Below are positions 8,719-17,108 of a DNA stretch of 17,689 bases, in pieces. Where the stretch lies: positions 690 to 18,378 of the forward strand of contig JALLPB010000286.1 in NCBI GenBank assembly GCA_036939975.1, written 5' to 3'. Source of the DNA: Cyclostephanos tholiformis. Its lineage: Eukaryota > Bacillariophyta > Thalassiosirophyceae > Thalassiosirales > Thalassiosiraceae. The notes beneath the pieces were generated by a model, which saw nothing but the letters and a program-made list of their open reading frames with translations, made no database searches and had not been told where the DNA came from. How positions within the stretch are numbered: the first letter of the stretch is position 1; the number at the start of each line of letters is the position of its first letter. The translations under genes and the position numbers were made by a program.

Positions 8719-8760
8719 GGGGGGGGGGGGGGGGGGGGGTGGGGGGGGGGGGGGGGGGGG
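8719..8760 (+). repeat. Poly-G tract, G21-T-G20
   Basis: There are 21 G (8719-8739), a T at 8740, then 20 G (8741-8760). It is a likely G-quadruplex former and similar in design to the tract at 5020-5055. Its true length is uncertain. Confidence 0.95.
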
Positions 8761-11700
8761 ACGTTTGCCGAACCCGAAGCGCAGGATGTCACAGAACCCT
8801 AGCCCTCAAACCGAAGCCTGATTATCGCACTCTACAAATTTTGTTCTCATACCATCGTTGAATCTAATTGACAAGCGAACAAAAAATATCGCCCAACAAC
8901 TTGAGGTAAGTCGCGAGGCGTCAACACTTATCGTTGACAATACTGCTGTTGTAAATGTCTCGTCTTGTTCAACGTGTTGTTTTGTTTTGGTTGATTTGAG
9001 TCGGATCATATCCACAACGGATTACGATGGGGCTTCATATCCCTGGCGACCCTCGCTCTAAAATTGACAGCGGCGACGCAGTTTGATGGATGTTTGTTGT
9101 CGCTGCGGTTCAGGAGAATGCCATCGATTCGGTGTCAGTCTCTTAAGAGTAATTCACTCAGAAATTCATCAGCATCGGCCATGTCTTTGTTTGGTCCGTT
9201 TCACTTTTGGTAACACACACATACAATGTTTCTCATGCTCACATTAAACCCAAACGCCGCAGGGATGGGGGGTTCTCTGCTGTTTTGAATCCGAACCTTT
9301 GAATCAAGGTTCTACGATGTTGATTTCTTCTCGCAGTTCTTTTTACTATGCATCTTCTACAATCCTCGCTCCGTCGCATCTTCTTATATCAAGGATTGCT
9401 CCTTTTGGACCGACTTCAAACTGCCCATGGCCAGGAAATAACGCCGCTTTCGAATAACATCTTCGCCTCTAATGCTTGCGGGCTTGTTGAGACCACATTC
9501 GATGATCCAGATTGGATCATCGCAACTTCGGACCGGATCCTACGCCTTACTCTATGTCTAGCTTCTCCGCCTTGTTCCGAGCCTACGCTCTGGTATGACA
9601 ACCCCTCCGAGCCATGCTACGACGGAAATCGATTTTGGAAGTTTGACCAAGATGCCGAGATCGCATTCGCCTATCCACTTGCTGCTTTAGGCGTGGGAGG
9701 CTTCGACAAGCCTCTACGTGCGTCGAAGCGTCAAACTCCAATCCTTCGAGGGAGTTGGGGATGCGGATTCATATGGTCCCACGCTTGTTGGTCCTCGTTA
9801 TGTCTCCATCGATTATTGGAAAGATAAAGTATGTGATGGTTTTGAGCCTGATACATTCTTCGTGACTGGAGGCCAGGGTGCTCTCAGCGACTATTCGCTC
9901 AAGATCGGAGAAACCGATGCGAATCTTATCACAAGTGTCGGCATAATGGAAGATGCGAACGAGGAAAGCCATCACGCAGACCTATTCAAGGGATTTGTGA
10001 TTCGCAGAGCAAGTACATTTACTGTCCAGATCACAGTGGCAAAGCAGTACAGTCCAAAGTGTCATGAAATCTATTTCGAGGCTCGTCATCTTTTTGACGG
10101 ATATGAAACAACAATTGATATCCCTGAATATGACAGCTCTGTGCCGGATGCGATATGGGGTGCACAGCAAGGACCAATCTCAACAAACTTTTGGGGAACC
10201 AAGAAATATTTCGAGATGAATATCAACATCCCACCTGGTGAGCCGGTGGGCGAGTATGAATTCAAGGTATTAGCGAGGAATCGGGGAGAAGTTGGATCTG
10301 CTGCCGAAATGCAATTCGACGACAAGGTCATTGTGCTATTCAACCCGTGGAGTAGCACTGATGCTGTGTATATCGATGATTCGGCTCAACGTGACGAGTA
10401 TGTGATGAACGAGAATGGCATCTTGTACAAGTGGGACAGCGAGGGTGAACAAGCTGTTCAAATGAATTGGCGCTTCAGCCAATTCGACAAGCAAACGTTG
10501 GAGTTTGTGCTGAATCTTCTTGTTGGAGTGAAGTCCTCAGTTCGAGCCGATGCTGAGCTCATCTCAAGGCACTTTTCTAATAAGGTGAACGCACACATTG
10601 GACCTGACGCTGATCCTAAGATCGGGGTACTCATTGGCAAATGGGACGATGACTATCAGGACGGATTTGATCCCTCGTACTGGACAGGCAGTGACCAGAT
10701 CCTCAGCGAGTATATGAAAGAGTGGAAGCCAGTTAGATATGGGCAGTGCTTGGTATTTGGTGGTCTGCTCACCACGCTGCTACATTCTGTTGGTATTCCA
10801 TCACGACCAATCACCAACTACAATTTCGGTCATGATACTGACAATGACGGAATAATTGAAGAATGTTACGAAGATGGAAAACAGTTTACTGTGATGAGGA
10901 CGACGCGAATAACAAACGTACTGACTCATCGTGGACTTATCATGTCTGGAATGATGTATACATCGATTTGGAGTGGCACGCCGTCGATGGAACCCCACAA
11001 GAGCTTAGCGGCGGCTTCTACCAGCTTGGGCCAGCACCACACAAGGCAATCAAATCAAAAAGTGGAGGCGATTATGACGTCGCCTTTGTGACTGCGGAAG
11101 TGGACGCACTCTATAGAGTATGGACCAAGTCCTCTATCGATGGTGAATGGAAGTCATCCGTCGATAATAAAAATTTAGGGCGGCTAATATTGACCAAAGC
11201 AGTTGGCAGTGACGCCAGATCCGACATAACTTCCTTATACAAGACACCGGAGACCAATCGCCATCTGCCATCAACGCAATGGGTGGTTGATGTTGCCCTC
11301 ACAACCCCCACAGAGGTGGCTGCTGGCTCGGACATCATTTTTAATGCCACCCTTACTAGCAACAGCGAATCAGATCTGATAGTTCGCATCTTCATTTCTA
11401 CATCAGCTAAATCTTATGATGGCACTCGTTTGGCGTTGATGAAGAATAAAGAGTAGTTCGCAGATCTCTCAAAAGGCAAAAATCTTGTGATACCATTTTC
11501 GGTTTCTGCCGCTTCTTACCTCAACTGGACAAGTGTAACTAACATATTCGAGAGCATTGTCACAGTAGAGGTAGAGGATAACGACTTCATTGCTGCTGAA
11601 TTCGCTCAAACAATAGTGACCTTTCCATCACCCAAGCTGAACGTCACACCAAATACGTCTTTGGCAACCAAAACTGGTGGAATTGCAACATTTTCTTTTG

Positions 11701-11939
11701 TCAAACCTCTTCAATATTCCATCAAGAACATGACTGTGATTTTCTCTGAAGGTCGTGGCCTCACATTTGGGGGCATACGCAATGTGGATGTCTTTGTTGG
11801 AACTCTTCTCGCTGGCAAAACTCTCTCCGTACAGCAGGCTTTCACCGCTGTAGCCGAGGGTAATAACCTTATGACAGTCAGTCTTTTAGGTGACAAGGTA
11901 TATGGCGTCACTGCTGGTGCCTATATTGCAACATTCTCC

Positions 11940-12690
11940 GATTGCAATGGAAATGGCATATCTGACAGTGATGAATTGGTAGCGGATCATCTCAAGACTG
12001 CAATAATAATGAAGTTCCTGACGATTGTGAACCCGACTGCAACAGAAACGGTGTTCCTGACAACTGCGACATTTCCAAAGTCCCTTTGCTAGACTGCAAT
12101 GCAAACTCGATCCCTGATACATGCGATGTCTTTTCTGTTTTCAGCCCAGATAAAAATAATAACAACTCTCCGGACGAGTGCGATCTAGACTGTAATGCAA
12201 ACGGAACCCCCGATGACCTTGACATCCATTTACGTGTATCATCTGACTGCAACCAAAATGGAGTTCCTGATGAATGCGACCCAGATTGCAATGTAAATCA
12301 AGTCTCCGATGAACCCGGCATTTTCAATGGTCAATCAAAAGACACCAATCTTAATGGAATTCCAGATGAGTGTGAGAATACCGCAGCAGATTGCAACAAA
12401 AATACCCATCCTGACAGTGATGATATTGCTACAAAGTCATCGTTGGACTGTAATTTAAATGGTGTCCCTGACGAGTGCGACGTTGGCAGTGGCTTGTACC
12501 GGGATTGCAATACCAACGGCATTCCGGACGAGTGTGAGCCTGACTGCAACATGAATGGTATCCCGGATGACTGTGATGTTGATACAGGTACATCATTGGA
12601 CTGTAAGAAGAATGGCGTCCCTGATGAATGTGACATTGCCACTGGTACCTCCAAAGACCGCAGTAATAATGGAATTCCCGATGAATGCGA
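11940..12690 (+). repeat. About 15 coding repeats of the D-C-N-x-N-G-x-P-D-E-C type
   Basis: Each unit encodes D-C-N-x-N-G-(I/V)-P-D-E-C-(D/E) with a 0-12 residue linker such as D-I-A-T-G-T-S. The D-x-N-x-N-G-x-x-D-E spacing resembles EF-hand-like loops of dockerins and thrombospondin type 3 repeats, so Ca2+ binding is inferred; the two Cys may pair. Such Cys-bearing units are common, to my knowledge, in secreted proteins of planctomycetes and other bacteria. The last five units are near consensus, while several earlier ones have lost Cys or Asp (for example N-Q-V-S-D-E-P). The first unit is in the upstream frame; the rest lie beyond the shift near 11978. Confidence 0.88.
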
Positions 12691-12850
12691 GCCCACCTCT
12701 ACTCCCACTAAAACTCCCACTGCAACTTACACTGCTCCCCCAGTTGCACCTCTGGATAAGCCACCCACCATGAAACCAACATCAACCAAATCAATGAAGA
12801 AACCAACGAAGAAGAAGAAATCTACCAAAGAGAAGAAAATGAAATTTCTG
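12691..12850 (+). other. Thr/Pro-rich then Lys-rich C-terminal tail
   Basis: After the last Ca-type repeat the protein runs through T-S-T-P-T-K-T-P-T-A-T and similar Thr/Pro sequence, typical of O-glycosylated linkers. It ends in a basic stretch (STKSMKKPTKKKKSTKEKK) followed by M-K-F-L. Lys-rich clusters occur in diatom silica-associated proteins, and Lys is also the acyl acceptor of transglutaminases; both links are inference. Confidence 0.7.
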
Positions 12851-12853
12851 TGA

Positions 12854-13430
12854 CTGGTCCTTTCATCCAAGTTCTTCTGACTTTTGAGAAGATAGATGAA
12901 TCCAGTGACTGGTCCATGCATCCCTTACTCTTACGTAGCAATACGTTGAAAGTTCTTTTCTTCTCGCAAGACTCACTCAATTTTTTGTTTAATAAAATAA
13001 AATAGGTAATTATCAACACCCAAAGTCTCATAAAAATAATCTACTATCCTCCGCTTCCACCACAGTCCTCTTAAAGTACTTTGACGATAAACACCCATTG
13101 CCCCGAAGAAATACTTACGAGTGTTGGAACTGTGGAATGTGTGGTGTTAAGACCACATCCTTTGATGTTAAGACCACGACTATGTTGTCTCAACTTGTTT
13201 TTGAATTTTACAAGCCCTATTTATCCCTTTTGTCACAATCTGTCGGTGTGTGATATTAGCTTTACTGGTTTAGTCTTAATAAATTATACTAGACTAGCCA
13301 AGTTTGTCATGTTAACACTGCATCTTGAGAATTCAAGTCTTATTTCTGACATTGTGGCATGTGATTTCAGGACCTTAACATGCAGTTTTAAGAATGCGGA
13401 ATACCAAGGTGATGTTGGTTAGTCCATTGT
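12854..13430. other. Intergenic stretch with a short palindromic direct repeat
   Basis: It separates the transglutaminase stop from the Gag-like remnant. Apart from the poly(A) signal it contains TGTTAAGACCAC twice (13145-13156 and 13166-13177); the first copy lies in an imperfect palindrome, GTGGTGTTAAGACCAC (13141-13156). I see no coding potential: the longest frame (13081-13422, +) has no recognisable content. Confidence 0.55.
12991..13001 (+). terminator. Probable poly(A) signal of the transglutaminase locus
   Basis: Two overlapping AATAAA hexamers occur 138 nt after the stop, in an A/T-rich stretch. Position and sequence fit a polyadenylation signal; use is unproven. Confidence 0.5.
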
Positions 13431-15366
13431 TTAGCGGGACCCCATGAGGATGGGGGTGGTATTGACGGGGGTCTGTTCCAGGAGGATCTGGAGGTAGTGT
13501 TGCTGGAAACGTCGTGCTTGGGGAGTCTTATTTGGTTGTGGTAGAGTGTTGCCGGTACTGGTGCCATGAGATCCAATGCAAGGGAGTGGGGTGCCAGATG
13601 CAGTACTAGGAGGGGGTTTCCATGATGCCGGGAAGTGGATATGGTCAACCGGTTTGATGAAATGGATGTCTGAGTGGATGTCATTGAGGAGGGAGATTGG
13701 GTATGATATTGGGTCCTTTTCAGAGAGGAGTTTGTGAAGGCGGTGGTTGAAGAATTTGCGGCCATCATCAATAATCACCCAGACATTTGATTTAATGACA
13801 TATTTGGTGAAATGTCCTTGGAGTTGTACAGAGTCAGATTGGAGGATTGTTCTGATGAACATGATTTTCTTGTAGTAGTCACACTCATTTCCAAATAATG
13901 TCCATAGGAGGGCAGCAAAGGTGTCAATCACAATGCAGAGGTCACCATAGGTGGTAGGGGGTTTGCAATGCATTCCCTTAGAATGCTTGAAATCTTCGTC
14001 GAGGGTTTGCATGGTGTTGGTTTGATGGGCTGCTTCTTCTTTGACAAGGACTTCTTTCCAGACTCCGTGTCCATGCAGGAGGCAGGTCATGATGGTGAGG
14101 TCATGGCCGATCCATTTTGTATCACCCCCCGATCCTCCGTGGTTGAGTTTTAGGGTTCCAATGTCATGAGGGGTTGCTCGGAAAAGTTTACCGCACCATC
14201 ATTTGTGCACCATCTTTAACTGATGCCCATTTCTTCATAGAGTCTTTGAGGAGATGATGGAGAGTGTCATTTTTTTGTGGCACCAAACCCCCGGTGCCAA
14301 ATGTCGGGGATTTTGGTAGCATTGTTGACGTGGCAAAAGCCCATTATATTATTTGCAATTTTGTTTTCATCATATGACCATCCCTTGTCATCATCACGGG
14401 AGGGTGAGGTGACATCCTTCATTGGTCAATGCATAGTGACTAGGTCCCCGATGCTAGTTACAAGCATGTGCATGATGGCTGTTACATCTGATGTGCAGGA
14501 GGGTGGTGTCGATGGCCATTGTGGAGGAATGTAAGGGCATGCACTAATTTATGAGTCAACCCAAGTTGTGCAGAAGTTGTGGAATGCTTTGTCATCTGAC
14601 ATGACAGCCGTGAAGGAAAGTGAAAGGATGCTGTTAGTTGGCTTGTTGGCTGATTCCTGCAGTTGTGCCATGTGGCTCCAATTGAGTGGGAGGGTCAAGT
14701 TATCGACATCAAGATTGTCCTCTTTGATTTGGGTTAATGAGCATTGTATAGTCTTGCAGGGGGGCACCCCCCCCCCTTGGCGGTGACAATGAAAGTTAGT
14801 ACCTCAGGGGGGATGATGGCAAGCATTCGTGGGACCATTGCTTTGGTGTTGGCAGGGTTCTGCACCACTCGTGTGATATGTTCCTTAGTGGCAATGTTGC
14901 TTGTAACCATTCCCAGGATTTAGTGGTTTGTAGGTACACCGGGATTGGTTCTTTTGTGGTTGTTTGGCTTCTGCAGAATGCAATGGTTTTGGAGGGCTGC
15001 TGGGGACAAAGGGGAGGAGTATTTAGTGTGTCCATGGATGATTCTTACGTTAGGGTCACCTGAGGTCATGATAAGGAATGGGATGAACGATTTGTTGGTG
15101 AGGGCAGCGTCTTTGAAGTGCTGTATGCTGCTGTTGTTGCCGTTTACATTGCACTGCCTTTTGAGGATGTTGTTCATACCGGCAGTGTCTGTGCTCTTAT
15201 TTTTGATGTATTTGGTGAAGGCATTGTACTCCTTTGAGGGTAGGTCGGTTGCGGCTGCCAATGTAATGCTCATGCTGTTGCCCGCTTGAAAGTTTATGTG
15301 GTCAAGGACTGTATCACCTGCAGTGTCGGGCTGGGCAGAGTATTGTGATGATGCATTACTGCTCAT
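13431..15366 (-). pseudogene. Decayed Gag-like retroelement gene
   Basis: Coding-like segments lie in successive minus frames: 15366-14920 (ATG start, M-S-S-N-A-S-S-Q-Y; later F-I-P-F-L-I-M-T-S-G-D-P-N-V), then 15035-14796, then I-I-P-P-E-V-L-T-F-I-V-T-A-K-G around 14825-14780, 14767-14549 (L-P-L-N-W-S-H-M) and 14090-13431. The last has L-D-E-D-F-K-H-S-K-G, T-F-A-A-L-L-W-T-L-F-G-N-E-C, W-V-I-I-D-D-G-R-K-F-F and F-P-A-S-W-K-P, then a Pro-rich end. The F-x-A-L-L-x-x-L-F-G ... D-D-G-R-x-F-F pattern matches, from memory, a large Gag-like family in diatom genomes. Several shifts and stops separate the pieces (for example around 14090-14549), so it is dead. No reverse transcriptase, integrase or clear LTR is visible, and the 3' end looks truncated compared with what I recall. 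It could instead be a degenerate multicopy host gene. Confidence 0.5.
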
Positions 15367-15569
15367 GTTGCAGTGAGAAGGGCAAGGTGTTGAGGATGTG
15401 TTTCCCCAGGAGCCGGGCGTGCCTGGAGGTGTTTGGGCGAGGGGTGTTGTTCATGGTGGGAGAGAGGGGGGTCCAGCTAGGGCAGGTGGTGCGACTGGGG
15501 TTGAGCCAGTCATGTCTTGTGCCCTGTCGGCACTGCCTGAAGTGGTTCTCAGGCAGAAACTTGTTGGAG

Positions 15570-15794
15570 TCATGTTACCAGATCCTCATAAGGGTGTATG
15601 TGGCTGGGGCATCGAGATGGGTACCAGGATGGATAAGGGTTTCTTTGATGGTGAGGAGGTGGCAGATGACCGTGTAGGTGACCTGTTCCAGTAGGTGGAG
15701 TGTTTGTTTGATTAAGGGGATGTCCTTGTTGTATGTGCAGGGCGGGGCAAGCCGGTCTGGTTCTGGGCCGGCTTGTGTTCAAATGAAATCCCAT
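15570..15794 (-). pseudogene. Pro/His-rich coding-like fragment upstream of the Gag-like remnant
   Basis: A 74-residue minus-strand frame rich in Pro, His, Thr and Arg ends about 200 nt upstream of the Gag-like ATG. It may be a 5' part or neighbour of the same decayed element. The composition is simple and it could be chance, so this is a weak call. Confidence 0.25.
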
Positions 15795-16400
15795 TCAATA
15801 TCAATGATGGTCCACCTTAGCTTGTTGTTTTCTGGTACTGTTATATGAGATTGCATGGACGACTATCCAGGTTTGTGAAGGGGGGGGAAGGCCACCCGCC
15901 ACTGATTTGCTCAGGGGTTAGGGCTGGGGAATTTGCAGAGCACTGTAGTTTAAGATGTAACAGGAGTCCATAAATCATGCAAAACGATTGGTCATTGACA
16001 GGTTGGTTGATGTGCCATGTAAAAGGATGGCTTCATTGTCGGTTTCCCGTATTTCCATGTTTTTGATTGCAATGATGCTGTGAGTTTGGCGCTGGAGTGT
16101 GAGGCAGTTTAAATCCCTGATGTGCCAGATTAGAATGAATCAAAGTGTTGTATATTATCATTGTTGGGGGACAAGGTGTTCATGTTCGGCTTGTAGGTGG
16201 GCACAGGATTGCTGGTCTGTGGATGGTGTGACAGGTGTGGCATGAGCTGTAGGTGCTCTATCGCTCATGTGCTATTCTACATTTCTATTTTCCATGGTTA
16301 GAGCAGCAAAATGGTGATGGCCTTCCCTGAGCGGAAGAATGAGAGGGTGGACACCTTCTTTGTCTGGCCATCACCCCATATTATGGGTGCACATTTTTTC
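15795..16400. other. Non-coding stretch without recognised features
   Basis: No frame of note, RNA gene or strong repeat is visible. It contains a short G-run (GGGGGGGG near 15880) and G/T-rich sequence like the flanking element remnant, so it may belong to that element's 5' side. Confidence 0.4.
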
Positions 16401-16523
16401 TGGTGTCACACCAGCAGAATTTGGCTGGTGTGGGTGTGTTTGCTGGTGTGGATTTTTGTCAAATCCACACCATGCCAGCAAACCTAAAATCCACACCAGC
16501 AGAGTTGAAGACACACCAGCAAA
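16401..16523 (+). repeat. Cluster of inverted and direct copies of CACACCAGCA with a hairpin
   Basis: CACACCAGCA occurs at 16407-16416, 16492-16501 and 16512-16521, and its complement TGCTGGTGTG at 16441-16450. GTTTGCTGGTGTGGATTT (16438-16455) pairs with 16461-16483 (AAATCCACACC-AT-GCCAGCAAAC type) across a 5-nt loop, making a long imperfect hairpin. A further near-copy (GGCTGGTGTGGG) starts at 16424. This could be a small foldback element, a MITE remnant or the terminal part of a larger element. Confidence 0.75.
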
Positions 16524-17108
16524 GTAGTGTAGTAACATACCTTAGAGATTATGAAATTCTAAAACAGCTCCCCATGGAAATGGCAAACAAATTTCAACTT
16601 ATCTAGAGTCACACTTGGTAATCCATACCATCGAACATGCGGCATAAGAACCACATGGTAAAGAAGCCACTCAAGAAAGTTGGATTGTATTTACTCCTCT
16701 GGCCCTGTTTCTCTGCGGTTCCTACACATGTATGGCTCTGCATCATAATAGTCCTTTCTGGCTTGAAGAGAGCTTTCCAATGATGTGTGGCTGGAACAGA
16801 ACAAATCAAGGTATTAGGTAATCTGTTATCTTCTACCTAGACATTTTTCACCATTATTATCAGAGTATTTTACCGCCAAGGGCTCGTTAATCAAACAGCG
16901 TCGCAGTCGGAACCACTAGAGAGGGCTACTCTCCATTGAGATAACTATAGATCTCGGAATCATCAGCTATTTAAAGTCCATGTGATCTGATTGAACGGGC
17001 TAGAGTTTGAAAACATGACAAATTAAAGTCTTTCTCTGCTCAGATTGAACAAAGCAGCATTTCACATGCCCATCTTTAAGTGGTGTCTCTACTGTTGTTG
17101 CTTGTTTG
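16524..17108. other. Non-coding stretch without recognised features
   Basis: It is A/T-rich. A 66-residue minus-strand frame at 16609-16809 has no recognisable motif and is not called. No repeats or RNA genes were seen. Confidence 0.45.

Larger units (their letters stand above)
8056..9347. other. Long divergent intergenic region with poly-G tract and short repeats
   Basis: These 1292 nt separate the p24 and transglutaminase starts. They hold both promoters, a (GA)n/(GGA)n-like stretch (GGAGGCGGAGGCGGAGGCGG near 8288-8310), an inverted repeat at 8363-8407, scattered CCGAAGC motifs and the poly-G tract 8719-8760. A strong donor-like GAG|GTAAGT at 8906 and acceptor-like TTTCTTCTCGCAG ending at 9336 could bound a 5'-leader intron. 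Open frames here are short, begin at non-ATG codons and show no recognisable protein. Confidence 0.55.
9348..12853 (+). pseudogene. Animal-type transglutaminase fused to Ca-binding-like repeats and a Lys-rich tail, broken frame
   Basis: Transglutaminases cross-link protein Gln to Lys side chains, usually with Ca2+. From ATG 9348 the product starts with a secretory-type leader (L-Y-Q-G-L-L-L-L-D) and about 150 unassigned Cys-containing residues. Transglut_N follows (N-E-E-S-H-H-A-D-L-F ... V-I-R-R; V-L-F-N-P-W ... D-A-V-Y-I-D-D ... R-D-E-Y-V-M-N). The core has Cys in R-Y-G-Q-C-L-V-F (codon 10747-10749), His in Y-H-V-W-N-D (10941-10943) and Asp in W-H-A-V-D-G-T-P-Q-E (10986-10988), so the full C-H-D triad is encoded. 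Two C-terminal beta-barrels follow (about 11280-11650 and 11650-11935), then the repeat array and tail. Breaks: a shift near 9711, a shift within 10860-10930, an in-frame TAG at 11454-11456 and a shift near 11978. None fits a short intron or a long homopolymer, so recent inactivation is the best reading. Base composition appears more A/T-rich than in the genes to the left. Family identity is secure; pseudogene status is likely. Confidence 0.88.

Noticed and set aside
11940..12690. CRISPR-like array
   Set aside because: The repeats are degenerate, coding and of uneven spacing, without distinct spacers; they encode a Ca-type peptide repeat.
12331..12720. Antisense frame of repeated S-H-S-S-G-x-P units
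   Set aside because: It simply mirrors the D-C-N-x-N-G-x-P-D-E-C coding repeats on the + strand.
14945..15677. Several + frames opposite the Gag-like remnant
   Set aside because: Their Val/Leu/Cys-rich composition is typical of antisense; the minus strand has the recognisable pieces.
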